A DNA stretch of 7,975 nucleotides, taken from an uncultured Aquabacterium sp. GTDB taxonomy: Bacteria; Pseudomonadota; Gammaproteobacteria; Burkholderiales; Burkholderiaceae_C. The notes beneath the pieces were generated by a model. The model had not been told where the DNA came from, did not search any database, and worked only from the letters and a program-made list of their open reading frames with translations. Numbering within the stretch: the first letter of the stretch is position 1; every line of letters begins with the position of its first letter. The position numbers and the translations under genes are program-made. Of this stretch, positions 1-6,227 are shown in pieces. The stretch spans positions 1 through 7,975 of the forward strand of contig CALAKR010000190.1 in the NCBI GenBank assembly GCA_937923225.1, in the 5' to 3' direction.

Positions 1-772
1 CAAGGGTGCCGAACTGGCCCTGAGCCGTCTGCTCAGCGAAGAGGGCTCGCAGCAGTCACGCACCCGTGCACTGGTGGAGGCGCTTGACCTGGCCGGGGAT
101 GCGCAGGCCGAGGGCGATGCCCTGGCCGCCCTGCGCATGGAATGCTTCGACATCAGCCACACCGCAGGCGAGGCCACGCAGGCCTCCTGCGTGGTCTACG
201 AAGGGCACAAGATGCAGCCTTCGCAGTACCGGCGCTACAACATCAATGACATCACCGGCGGCGACGACTACGCCGCGATGAAGCAGGTGCTGCTGCGCCG
301 TTATGGTGGCGGCAAGCTCGAACGCATGCCTGATCTGGTGCTGATCGATGGCGGCAAGGGGCAGGTGGCCATGGCCCGCGAGGTGTTCGAATCGCTGGGC
401 CTGGACCTGTCGCTGCTGGTGGGCGTGGAGAAGGGCGAGGGTCGCAAGGTGGGCCTGGAAGAGCTGGTCTTTGCCGATGGTCGCCCCAAGCTGCAGCTCG
501 CGCCCAGCTCCGCCGCGCTGATGCTGGTGGCGCAGATTCGTGACGAGGCGCACCGCTTCGCCATCACAGGCATGCGTGCCAAGCGTGCCAGTGTGCGCAC
601 CGGTGGCAGCAAGCTGGAAGACATCCCTGGCGTGGGCCCCAAGCGCCGGGCAAAATTGCTGCAACGCTTCGGTGGCGTGCGCGGCGTGGCCCAGGCCAGC
701 GTCGACGACCTGGCCTCCGTCGATGGCATTTCACAAGAACTGGCCGAGGAGATCTACCGTGCCCTTCGCTGA
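1..772 (+). CDS. uvrC: UvrABC excinuclease subunit C, 3' part
   Basis: UvrC makes both incisions around a lesion once UvrA and UvrB have marked it, in cytoplasmic nucleotide excision repair. The reading frame is open from base 2, so this is the C-terminal portion (256 codons before the TGA at 770-772); the N-terminal GIY-YIG nuclease domain and probably the UvrB-binding domain lie left of the window. Visible here is the RNase H-like endonuclease domain with its expected acidic/histidine residues: Asp in ECFDISH (codon 149-151), Asp in [10 protein letters not shown] (347-349) and His in IRDEAHRF (551-553). The tail (about 615-769) carries two helix-hairpin-helix motifs, [13 protein letters not shown] and [12 protein letters not shown], which bind DNA. 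The family identification is very secure from these motifs. The next gene starts inside its last codons, and pgsA follows it, a neighbourhood seen in many proteobacteria. Confidence 0.97.
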   Translation, partial: KGAELALSRLLSEEGSQQSRTRALVEALDLAGDAQAEGDALAALRMECFDISHTAGEATQASCVVYEGHKMQPSQYRRYNINDITGGDDYAAMKQVLLRRYGGGKLERMPDLVLIDGGKGQVAMAREVFESLGLDLSLLVGVEKGEGRKVGLEELVFADGRPKLQLAPSSAALMLVAQIRDEAHRFAITGMRAKRASVRTGGSKLEDIPGVGPKRRAKLLQRFGGVRGVAQASVDDLASVDGISQELAEEIYRALR

Positions 773-1337
773 CAAACCTGCCGGATCGCAAGAGGTTGCC
801 CGTCGCCATACCCGCTTGGGGCGCTGGCTACGCGGCCTGTTCGGCGCCAGCCTGGCGTTGGCCGCGACGGGCTGCGACACCCTGAACATTGGTCGCTCTG
901 ACACCGCCCCGGGCGGTACGCCCACCAGCAGCCCGGCCAATGCGCAGGCCGATCGCGAGGCCGCCAAGGATGGCCTGGGCCAGGCCCGCACGCTGGGCGC
1001 GCCCACCCCGTCGCGCAGCATGGCCGAGGTGCGCCAGCAGGCTGCCCGCCGCCTGGTGGCCGCCAACCCGCAAGGCACCTACACCGGCAAGCCGCCCGAC
1101 ATCCTGCTGGCCATCCCCGTGCTCACCATCGAGCTCAATGCCGACGGCTCCATCCGGCGCATCGAGGTGATGCGCTACCCGCGCCAGGCCAAGGACACGG
1201 TCGACACGGCCATCGCCGCCGTGCGCCGCGCTGCACCGTTCGGCGATGTCTCTCGGTTGCCCAAACCCTGGAAGTTCAACGAGACCTTCCTTTTCAACGA
1301 CCAGCGAAAGTTCAAGCCGATGACGCTGGACCGCTGA
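759..1337 (+). CDS. Small lipoprotein with TonB C-terminal-like domain
   Basis: A 192-residue protein of unknown precise function. I chose the GTG at 759 because a GAGGAG ribosome binding site (746-751) lies 7 bases upstream and because longer versions would run deep into uvrC; the resulting 14-base overlap suggests translational coupling. The N-terminus has a basic stretch ([12 protein letters not shown], residues 15-26), a short hydrophobic segment and LALAATGC, ending in Cys39: a plausible but imperfect lipobox, so the mature protein would be lipid-anchored in the envelope. Residues about 45-90 are Pro/Ser/Ala-rich and look like a flexible linker. Residues about 115-185 ([18 protein letters not shown] onwards, with a helix ending AVRRAAPFG and then WKFNETFLF) follow the strand-helix-strand pattern of TonB C-terminal domains. 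No N-terminal TonB transmembrane anchor with Pro-Glu/Pro-Lys repeats is seen, so it is probably not a true energy transducer. Confidence 0.8.
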   Translation: MPFADKPAGSQEVARRHTRLGRWLRGLFGASLALAATGCDTLNIGRSDTAPGGTPTSSPANAQADREAAKDGLGQARTLGAPTPSRSMAEVRQQAARRLVAANPQGTYTGKPPDILLAIPVLTIELNADGSIRRIEVMRYPRQAKDTVDTAIAAVRRAAPFGDVSRLPKPWKFNETFLFNDQRKFKPMTLDR

Positions 1338-1370
1338 GCGCGGACCTCCGCTTGCAGGCACAATCCCGGG

Positions 1371-1940
1371 ATGTTCTGGAATCTGCCCACATTGCTCACC
1401 TGGGCGCGGATCGTGGCGATCCCGCTGATCGTGGGTCTGTTCTACCTGCCGCTACCCTCGGCGGACATCAACCTGTGGGCCTGCGGCCTGTTTGCCGTGG
1501 TGGCCTTCACCGACTGGCTCGATGGCTGGCTGGCGCGCAAGCTCAACCAGACCTCGTCCTTCGGCGCCTTCCTGGATCCGGTGGCCGACAAGTTCCTGGT
1601 CTGCGCCTCGCTGCTGATCCTGCTGGAACTGGGGCGGGTCAACGCCGTGGTGGCGCTCATCATCATCGGCCGCGAGATCGCGATCTCGGCGCTGCGTGAG
1701 TGGATGGCGCAGATCGGCGCCTCGCGCAGCGTGGCGGTGCACATGCTGGGCAAGCTCAAGACCGCCGCCCAGATGGCTGCCATCATGCTGTTGCTCTATG
1801 ACGGCGAGTTTGGCTTGTTGCACATCCATGCCCGCACCGTCGGCACCTGGCTGATCTACATCGCCTGCGGCCTGACGATCTGGTCGATGGCCTACTACCT
1901 CAAACGGTCCATTCCGGACATCGTGGCCAAGGCCAAGTAG
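1371..1940 (+). CDS. pgsA: CDP-diacylglycerol-glycerol-3-phosphate phosphatidyltransferase
   Basis: Inner-membrane enzyme that joins CDP-diacylglycerol and glycerol 3-phosphate to give phosphatidylglycerol phosphate, the committed step to phosphatidylglycerol and cardiolipin. At 189 residues it has the family's usual length. The CDP-alcohol phosphatidyltransferase signature is intact: D48, D51-G52, A55-R56, G65, D69 and D73 (TDWLDGWLARK then GAFLDPVADK), which coordinates the metal and the CDP group. The N-terminal NLPTLLTWARI is typical of PgsA, and several hydrophobic segments (about 12-28, 36-48, 74-100, 132-143, 157-174) give a polytopic membrane protein. The ATG at 1371 matches the usual start. 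No good Shine-Dalgarno precedes it; instead CACAAT (1359-1364) lies 6 bases upstream, so a leaderless transcript is possible alongside read-through from uvrC. The gap to the lipoprotein gene is 33 bases. Confidence 0.96.
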   Translation: MFWNLPTLLTWARIVAIPLIVGLFYLPLPSADINLWACGLFAVVAFTDWLDGWLARKLNQTSSFGAFLDPVADKFLVCASLLILLELGRVNAVVALIIIGREIAISALREWMAQIGASRSVAVHMLGKLKTAAQMAAIMLLLYDGEFGLLHIHARTVGTWLIYIACGLTIWSMAYYLKRSIPDIVAKAK

Positions 1941-2025
1941 GGTGGGGCTCACAGGCAGAATGTGCGCCGTATGTCAAGCGTGCATCCACGGCCTTGAGGC
2001 CCTGCGGGTGCCCAAAGATTGAGCA

Positions 2026-2031
2026 TAGAAT
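2026..2031 (+). promoter_or_regulatory. Possible -10 element for the HU gene
   Basis: The 205 bases between pgsA and the HU gene hold no coding sequence I can support. Within them TAGAAT (2026-2031, in CATAGAATGG) resembles a sigma-70 -10 box and would start a transcript near 2038, giving a leader of about 108 bases. No convincing -35 lies 16-18 bases upstream; TTGAGG at 1994-1999 is 26 bases away, which is too far. A small GC-rich inverted repeat (GGCC TTGA GGCC, 1991-2002) has no T-run after it, so it is not a convincing pgsA terminator. Confidence 0.35.
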
Positions 2032-2145
2032 GGTTCGGCAGGGCGGGTTCTCCCGTTGGTCTCGCGCATGGCGCCCGATCACATATCCAGCGCCGCGAAG
2101 ACATCACCAGGCTCGTTTTTTGGCACCTTCCAGAGGGGATTTTTC

Positions 2146-2418
2146 GTGAACAAGTCCGAGTTGATTGATCACATTGCCAAGCAGGCTGATATTTCCAAGG
2201 CTGCTGCTGGCCGCGCACTTGAGGCCGTGATCGGCGGCGTACGCACCACCCTGAAAAAAGGCGGCACCGTGTCGCTGGTGGGCTTTGGCACTTTCGCCGT
2301 TACCACGCGTGCGGCACGCACCGGCCGCAACCCGCGCACCGGTGAAACCATCAAGATCAAGAAAGCCAAGCTGCCGAAATTCCGGCCGGGCAAGGCTCTC
2401 AAGGATGCTTTGAACTAA
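2146..2418 (+). CDS. hupB: DNA-binding protein HU
   Basis: A 90-residue histone-like nucleoid protein that binds and bends DNA as a dimer. The length and whole sequence fit [19 protein letters not shown] at the start, the GFGTF turn at 46-50, the beta arm with [14 protein letters not shown] (58-71, including the intercalating proline of RNP), and the closing [15 protein letters not shown] start it at GTG 2146, not at the in-frame ATG 2056: AGAGGGGA (2132-2139) lies 6 bases before the GTG, and the HU family begins exactly here, while the 30 extra residues resemble nothing. HU is favoured over IHF because of the length and arm sequence; the alpha/beta assignment (hence the symbol) is less sure. 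No terminator lies between its stop and tRNA-Val 25 bases on, so the two may be cotranscribed. Confidence 0.95.
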   Translation: MNKSELIDHIAKQADISKAAAGRALEAVIGGVRTTLKKGGTVSLVGFGTFAVTTRAARTGRNPRTGETIKIKKAKLPKFRPGKALKDALN

Positions 2419-2443
2419 AATACAAAGCTTTCCTCAAACTGCC

Positions 2444-2519
2444 GGGTGCTTAGCTCAGTTGGTAGAGCGGCGCCCTTACAAGGCGTAGGTCGGGGGTTCG
2501 AACCCCTCAGCACCCACCA
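2444..2519 (+). tRNA. tRNA-Val (anticodon TAC)
   Basis: A complete 76-base cloverleaf with encoded CCA. The acceptor GGGTGCT (2444-2450) pairs with AGCACCC (2509-2515), followed by discriminator A and CCA (2517-2519). The D arm is GCTC/GAGC, the anticodon stem GCGCC/GGCGT with loop CTTACAA (anticodon TAC at 2477-2479, reading valine codons), and the T arm contains TTCGAAC. It sits 25 bases after the HU gene. TAAAAT (2416-2421), overlapping the HU stop codon, could be a -10 box for it, but no matching -35 is evident. Confidence 0.97.
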
Positions 2520-2541
2520 CACGGCAGTACGCGACGAACGT

Positions 2542-2564
2542 GTCAGACGTTTGAGTCAGACGTT
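2542..2564 (+). repeat. Short tandem direct repeat GTCAGACGTT
   Basis: Two exact 10-base copies, GTCAGACGTT at 2542-2551 and 2555-2564, give a 13-base period between the tRNA-Val 3' end and its terminator hairpin. The role is unknown; it may be a local duplication in the tRNA trailer or a protein-binding direct repeat. Confidence 0.6.
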
Positions 2565-2566
2565 GC

Positions 2567-2598
2567 AAAGGCGGACCTCGGTTCGCCTTTGTTCTGTT
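2567..2598 (+). terminator. Intrinsic terminator after tRNA-Val
   Basis: A 7-base-pair stem, AAAGGCG (2567-2573) with CGCCTTT (2584-2590), can be extended by GACC/GGTT pairing inside. The following GTTCTGTT is only moderately T-rich. Its position 47 bases after the tRNA and before ppiD fits a terminator, though a weak one that could allow read-through into ppiD. Confidence 0.65.
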
Positions 2599-2672
2599 GG
2601 GCGCCATGCCCATAACAACAGGTGCGGCCCAGGGCCAGGCACCCGGCTTTCACAGGACCTCAAAGGCCCGCG

Positions 2673-4598
2673 ATGTTCGATTTTGTCCGCAAGCACACCA
2701 AGCTCTTCCAGATCATCCTGGTCGTGCTGATCTTGCCCTCCTTCATCCTGGTGGGGGTGCAAAGTTTCGACAACCAGTCCGGCGATGTCGTGGCCAAGGT
2801 CGGCCGCCAGAAGATCTCGCAGGCCGAACTGGACAACGCTGTTCGCACCATGGCCGATCGCGTGCGCTCGCAGCAGCCCGAGACGGATGCCGCCCTGTTC
2901 GACACGCCCGAGTTCAAGCAGCGCGCCCTTGATGCCCTGCTGCACGACTACACCCTGAACGCCGCGGCCTATGATCAGCGCGTGCGTGCCTCGGATGCGC
3001 GCCTGCAGCGCATCTTCGCCACCTCGCCTGATTTCGCACCGTTCCGCAACGCCAACGGCACGATCAACACCCAGCTGCTCGAAGCCCAAGGCATCTCGTC
3101 GGCCCAGTTCGCCGAGCGCCTGCGCCAACAGATCAGCACCAGCCAGGTGATCGGTGGCGTCGAAGGCACGGGTACCGTCTCCAAGACGGCCAACCGCCTG
3201 GCGGTGGAAGCCCTGTTTCAGGTGCGTGATGTGCAGTGGCGCAAGTTCGAGCCCAAGGACTACGCTGCCCAGCTCAACCCCAGCGTGGAGCAACTGCGCA
3301 AGTTCTACGACGAGCCTGCCATGGCCTCTGTGTTCCGCGAGCCCGAACACGCTGACGTGCAGTACGTGCTGCTGGACCTGGACAGCCTGAAGTCCCGTGT
3401 GACGGTGTCTGAAGACGATCTGCGCGCATCCTACAAGCAGAACATCGCCAACTACACACAGCCCGAAGAACGCCGCGCCAGCCACATCCTCATCAAGGCC
3501 GAGAAGAGCGCCCCGGCTGCCGAGCGCCAGGCCGCCAAGGCCAAGGCCGAGAAGCTGCTGGCCGAGCTCAAGAAGAGCCCCGCCCTGTTCGCCGAACTGG
3601 CCCGCAAGAACTCGGAAGACCCAGGCTCTGCCGCCAACGGCGGTGATCTGGAGTTCTTCGGCCGTGGCGCCATGACCAAGCCCTTCGAAGACGCCGTGTT
3701 CTCGCTCAAGAAGGGCCAGATCAGTGATGTGGTCGAATCCGATTTCGGCTTCCACGTCATCGAGGTGACCGATGTGCGCGGCGGCCAGGCACAGCCCTTC
3801 GAGGCCGTGCGCGCGCAGATCGAAGACGACGCCCGCAAGCAACTGGCCCAGCGCCTGTATGCCGATGCGGCCGAGAAGTTCACCAACACCGTCTACGAGC
3901 AGGCCGACAGCCTCAAGCCTGTGGCCGATGAGCTCAAGCTGCAGGTGCAAAGCGCCTCCAACGTGCTGCGCAACCCCGGCGCCAAGGACCAGGGCGTTCT
4001 GGGCAACACGCGTCTGCTGCAGGCCCTGTTCGATCCGGCCAACCGCAGCAAGAACCGCAACACCGAAGCCATCGAGGTTGGCCCCAGCAAGCTGATCTCG
4101 GCCCGCATCGTGAAGTACTACCCCGATGCCAAGCCGCCGTTCGAGCAGGTGGAAGCCAAGGTGCGTGAGCGCTGGATCGCCCGCGAAGCCACGGCCGCCG
4201 CCCGCAAGGATGCCGAGCAGAAACTGGCCGCCTGGAAGCAAGCGCCCGACAAGGCCGACATGCCCGCCGCGGTGCAGATGTCGCGCCGCCTGGTGTTCTC
4301 GCAGCCGCCCGCGGTGCTGGATGCCGCCCTGCGCGTCCCCGAGAAGCAACTGCCGGCCTGGCAGGTGGTGGATCTGGGTGACGAGGGCGTCGCGCTGATC
4401 AAGGTCAACAAGGTGCTGCCGCTGCAGATCGTGCCGGAAGAAGAGAAGGCCACTCAGGCGCAGTTCACCAACTACTGGGCGCGCGCCGAGGCCGAGGCCT
4501 ACCTGCGTGCACTGCAGCGCGAGTACAAGGTCAAGATCCTCAAACCTCAGCAGGCTGATGCCGCCAAGGCGGAGGAAAAATCCGCTTCGGGCAGTTGA
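2673..4598 (+). CDS. ppiD: PpiD-like membrane-anchored periplasmic peptidyl-prolyl isomerase/chaperone
   Basis: A 641-residue SurA/PpiD-family protein that helps outer-membrane and periplasmic proteins fold after export. The start at ATG 2673 gives MFDFVRKHTKLFQ, the typical PpiD beginning, with AAAGG (2662-2666) 6 bases upstream; the in-frame GTG at 2622 would only add residues before the membrane anchor. Residues about 11-31 form a single transmembrane helix (IILVVLILPSFILVGV), placing the rest in the periplasm. Residues about 36-160 are the SurA-type N-terminal chaperone region (VAKVGRQKISQAELDNAVR). Residues about 268-366 are one parvulin domain with ASHILIKAE, NSEDPGSAANGGDLEFFGRG, PFEDAVFSLKKGQIS and SDFGFHVIEV. 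The C-terminal 270 residues are helical and charged, as in other PpiD proteins. It lies between two tRNA genes. In its favour over SurA are the membrane anchor, the single parvulin domain and the length. Parvulin activity in E. coli PpiD is weak or absent, so the chaperone role may dominate. Confidence 0.93.
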   Translation: MFDFVRKHTKLFQIILVVLILPSFILVGVQSFDNQSGDVVAKVGRQKISQAELDNAVRTMADRVRSQQPETDAALFDTPEFKQRALDALLHDYTLNAAAYDQRVRASDARLQRIFATSPDFAPFRNANGTINTQLLEAQGISSAQFAERLRQQISTSQVIGGVEGTGTVSKTANRLAVEALFQVRDVQWRKFEPKDYAAQLNPSVEQLRKFYDEPAMASVFREPEHADVQYVLLDLDSLKSRVTVSEDDLRASYKQNIANYTQPEERRASHILIKAEKSAPAAERQAAKAKAEKLLAELKKSPALFAELARKNSEDPGSAANGGDLEFFGRGAMTKPFEDAVFSLKKGQISDVVESDFGFHVIEVTDVRGGQAQPFEAVRAQIEDDARKQLAQRLYADAAEKFTNTVYEQADSLKPVADELKLQVQSASNVLRNPGAKDQGVLGNTRLLQALFDPANRSKNRNTEAIEVGPSKLISARIVKYYPDAKPPFEQVEAKVRERWIAREATAAARKDAEQKLAAWKQAPDKADMPAAVQMSRRLVFSQPPAVLDAALRVPEKQLPAWQVVDLGDEGVALIKVNKVLPLQIVPEEEKATQAQFTNYWARAEAEAYLRALQREYKVKILKPQQADAAKAEEKSASGS

Positions 4599-4621
4599 TT
4601 GGCCTGAAAGCGCGCTATACT
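4595..4621 (+). promoter_or_regulatory. Probable tRNA-His promoter
   Basis: TATACT (4616-4621) is a strong -10 match 14 bases before the tRNA 5' end. TTGATT (4595-4600), overlapping the ppiD stop codon, is a fair -35, though the 15-base spacing is short of the usual 17. The layout suggests tRNA-His is transcribed independently of ppiD. Confidence 0.5.
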
Positions 4622-4635
4622 CTCGGTCTTTCGAC

Positions 4636-4712
4636 GGTGGCTGTAGCTCAGTTGGTAGAGTCCCAGATTGTGATTCTGGTTGTCGTGGGTTCGAGTCCCA
4701 TCAGCCACCCCA
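4636..4712 (+). tRNA. tRNA-His (anticodon GTG)
   Basis: A complete 77-base tRNA including the extra 5' G (4636) that histidyl-tRNA synthetase requires, which pairs with discriminator C (4709). The acceptor GTGGCTG (4637-4643) pairs with CAGCCAC (4702-4708), and CCA is encoded at 4710-4712. The anticodon stem is CCAGA/TCTGG with loop TTGTGAT (anticodon GTG at 4670-4672), and the T arm is GTGGG TTCGAGT CCCAT. The gene is intact; its 3' end is also the likely attachment site for the element whose integrase remnant lies downstream. Confidence 0.97.
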
Positions 4713-4723
4713 CCGCATAAGAT

Positions 4724-4762
4724 ATCCCCTAGCAGACACGTTCTCCTAGGGGATTTTCTTTT
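4724..4762 (+). terminator. Intrinsic terminator after tRNA-His
   Basis: A 9-base-pair perfect stem, ATCCCCTAG (4724-4732) with CTAGGGGAT (4746-4754), and a 13-base loop are followed directly by TTTCTTTT (4755-4762). This is a textbook rho-independent terminator for tRNA-His. It also marks the visible end of the conserved core block. Confidence 0.9.
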
Positions 4763-4766
4763 GTGA

Positions 4767-4786
4767 CTATGTACTTGGCTATGTAC
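4767..4786 (+). repeat. Direct repeat CTATGTAC beside tRNA-His
   Basis: CTATGTAC occurs twice, at 4767-4774 and 4779-4786, separated by TTGG. It lies between the tRNA-His terminator and the integrase-like remnant, where tyrosine integrases often have arm-type binding sites or an operator for their own gene. That role is inferred from position only. Confidence 0.5.
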
Positions 4787-4799
4787 CTGAGGGTTCGGG

Positions 4800-4880
4800 A
4801 TGACCATTGAAGCCCCCGACATGAAGGCACTTCCAGGTGTGTATCGACAGCCGAACTCGGCCACCTCAGGTTCTAAATGA
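4800..4880 (+). pseudogene. Truncated N-terminus of a tyrosine integrase (probable)
   Basis: A 26-codon frame from ATG 4800 to TGA 4878-4880. Its core, MKALPGVYRQPNSAT (residues 8-22), resembles the opening of many phage or island integrases, in which a Leu-Pro-Gly-Val-Tyr type segment precedes a Trp/Arg-rich strand. After NSAT the similarity stops and the frame ends (SGSK), and no arm-binding, core-binding or catalytic domain (Arg-His-Arg-Tyr) follows in any + frame. Its place 88 bases after a tRNA 3' end, in the same direction, is where such integrases sit. I read it as the scar left when an element integrated at tRNA-His was deleted. The match is short, so chance cannot be excluded; no clear Shine-Dalgarno is seen. 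Confidence 0.5.
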
Positions 4881-4999
4881 GTCGCGACAGTTCCGGCTGG
4901 AGTACCGGCTCGGCAATGACGGTGCTAAGCAAGCCTGGTACAGGACCGTTAGCTGACCTGGTCGCCATGAAGACCGGGATGGGTTGTCGATGCAGGCAG
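4881..4999. other. Intergenic remnant region with no recognisable gene
   Basis: Between the integrase-like remnant and the stop of the LuxR gene I see no gene I can support. One + frame reads SRQFRLEYRLGNDG and on to AWYRTVS before a TGA at 4954-4956. Its composition looks protein-like, so it could be debris of another lost gene, but I cannot name a family. No T-run hairpin is visible that would terminate the - strand LuxR transcript here. Confidence 0.4.
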
Positions 5000-6139
5000 T
5001 CAGTGATGAGCCGTCGTCGCTATGCTTCGGGCCAGCAGTGCCACTGCTTGAGCCTGTCGGTGAGTGCCTGTCTTGGAGAGGATGCGCTTGAGGTGCGTGC
5101 GCACAGTTCCGAGGCCAATATGCATGGCTGTCCCGATCTCTTCCAGTGACTGGCCTCGCGCAAGCGCGGAAGCAACGGTGGCCTCCGTTCGTGTGAACCC
5201 AAACAGCTCTCTCAGCCGTGCCGTCGCAATAGGTGCCTCGGGATCGCGGATGAAGATCAGCACGGCGGGTCGCTCCGCGCCAAGCGCTGTGGGACGCAGG
5301 GGTGCGACCTCCAGCGTCAACGGCATCTGCCGATGCCGCGGTATCAGGAGAACCGGTCCGGGCTTTCCCGTCCCGTTCCTCGCGGTGCCCATCGCGGCAT
5401 GCACCATAGACCACAACGTATCGCGAAGTGTGGGTTGGGCCAGCGAAAACCGCCCGCCGACCACAGTGAGCTCCGGGTTCGAGCGCAACAGGGTGTTGGC
5501 CATTGCGCTTGATTGGAGAATGCGGCAATTGCCGTCCACCACCAGGACGCCTGTGTCGAACCGGTCGAGCGCTTGCAGCGCCACCGCATGCTGTTGGGTC
5601 AGGGTGGACAGGTGTTGGCCGAGCCGGAGTGCGCGTTGCAAGTGTGGCAACACCCATGCCGCCTGCCAGCGATCCTGATCGGTGTAGGCTCCGGCGCCAC
5701 GAGGGCGATGGATGCCCAACACCCCGACAGTACCCTGCGCTGCGGGGAAAACCGCGCCGACCAGGTGGTGGATGTCCAGATGCGGCAACCACTCTTGGTA
5801 GAAACCGCTGCGTGCCTGTTCCTCGGGCGTCACCAAGTCTTCGTCCGTGATGATGCGGGACATGCCATAGGCCAGCGAGCGCTCCACCCACAGGTCACGG
5901 CGATGCCATTCCTCGGCCCAGGCCTGATCGCGCTCGGGCAGCATCAGATTGGGCGTGCATTCCAGCAGGCTTACCCGGTCGTCGTCCGCGTGCAACTTGA
6001 CCACGGCGCTGGTCGAACCCAAAGCGTGCGCAATCCTGGATGCCGTGCCAGACCACAAGGCCGCATCCACCGCCGCGTCGTAGAGGTGCGCGATGAGGGC
6101 CGACAGGCGGGCTGCATCTTGGGTTGGCAAGGACTCCAT
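5000..6139 (-). CDS. LuxR-type helix-turn-helix transcriptional regulator with N-terminal sensor region
   Basis: A 379-residue cytoplasmic regulator. The C-terminal 70 residues form a GerE/LuxR-type DNA-binding domain: LRELFGFTRTEATVASALARG (about 309-329) leads into the recognition helix IGLGTVRTHLKRILSKTG (341-358) and RQAQAVALL. Residues about 190-300 (LDRFDTGVLVVDGNCRILQSS, later LTLEVAPLRP and AVLIFIRDP) look PAS-like. Residues 10-170 resemble the sensor part of many stand-alone proteobacterial LuxR proteins (LIAHLYDAAVDAALW, then VGAVFPAAQGTVGVLGIHRP). No receiver domain or acyl-homoserine-lactone-binding signature is evident, so the signal is unknown. The ATG at 6137-6139 gives the normal family N-terminus. 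AGGA lies about 12 bases upstream, further than ideal. The gene is divergent from the exported-protein genes starting at 6228 and converges on tRNA-His, so it is a candidate regulator of the former. It could be a regulator unrelated to its neighbours. Confidence 0.88.
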   Translation of the reverse strand: MESLPTQDAARLSALIAHLYDAAVDAALWSGTASRIAHALGSTSAVVKLHADDDRVSLLECTPNLMLPERDQAWAEEWHRRDLWVERSLAYGMSRIITDEDLVTPEEQARSGFYQEWLPHLDIHHLVGAVFPAAQGTVGVLGIHRPRGAGAYTDQDRWQAAWVLPHLQRALRLGQHLSTLTQQHAVALQALDRFDTGVLVVDGNCRILQSSAMANTLLRSNPELTVVGGRFSLAQPTLRDTLWSMVHAAMGTARNGTGKPGPVLLIPRHRQMPLTLEVAPLRPTALGAERPAVLIFIRDPEAPIATARLRELFGFTRTEATVASALARGQSLEEIGTAMHIGLGTVRTHLKRILSKTGTHRQAQAVALLARSIATTAHH

Positions 6140-6227
6140 GACCGATTTCTATCCTATTTGGGAGACGATTTTCAATAGGCAATTTGATAGCTTCGTTTGC
6201 CGGGGGACATTTCGTGGAGATGAAACG
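6140..6227. promoter_or_regulatory. Divergent intergenic region with inverted repeat
   Basis: An 88-base AT-richer gap between the divergent LuxR gene and the exported-protein gene. CCTATT (6153-6158) and AATAGG (6174-6179) form an inverted repeat with a 15-base spacer, a geometry usable as a dimer operator; one half overlaps the LuxR ribosome binding region. On the - strand TTGAAA and TAGAAA lie 18 bases apart as a weak promoter candidate for the LuxR gene. No clear + strand promoter stands out. Control of both genes from here is inference. Confidence 0.35.

Noticed and set aside
540..758. Upstream extension of the lipoprotein frame into uvrC
   Set aside because: It overlaps the HhH-coding part of uvrC and would bury the signal peptide; the GTG at 759 has the ribosome binding site.
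2056..2145. Upstream in-frame ATG extending the HU protein by 30 residues
   Set aside because: The extension is unlike any HU N-terminus, and the ribosome binding site points to the GTG at 2146.
2556..4349. A 597-codon open frame antisense to ppiD
   Set aside because: It is a shadow of the GC-rich codon pattern of ppiD: low complexity (His, Gln, Leu, Gly rich), no domain, no ribosome binding site, and fully opposite a well-supported gene.
4547..4864. A - strand frame containing GTRTHDNQNHNLGLYQLSYS
   Set aside because: This string is the well-known spurious translation of the antisense of a tRNA gene, here tRNA-His.
4866..5891. A 341-codon - strand frame overlapping the LuxR gene, and a + strand frame at 5513-6178
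   Set aside because: Both lie in other frames of a gene with an intact HTH domain and have Arg/Pro/Ser-rich, domain-free translations.
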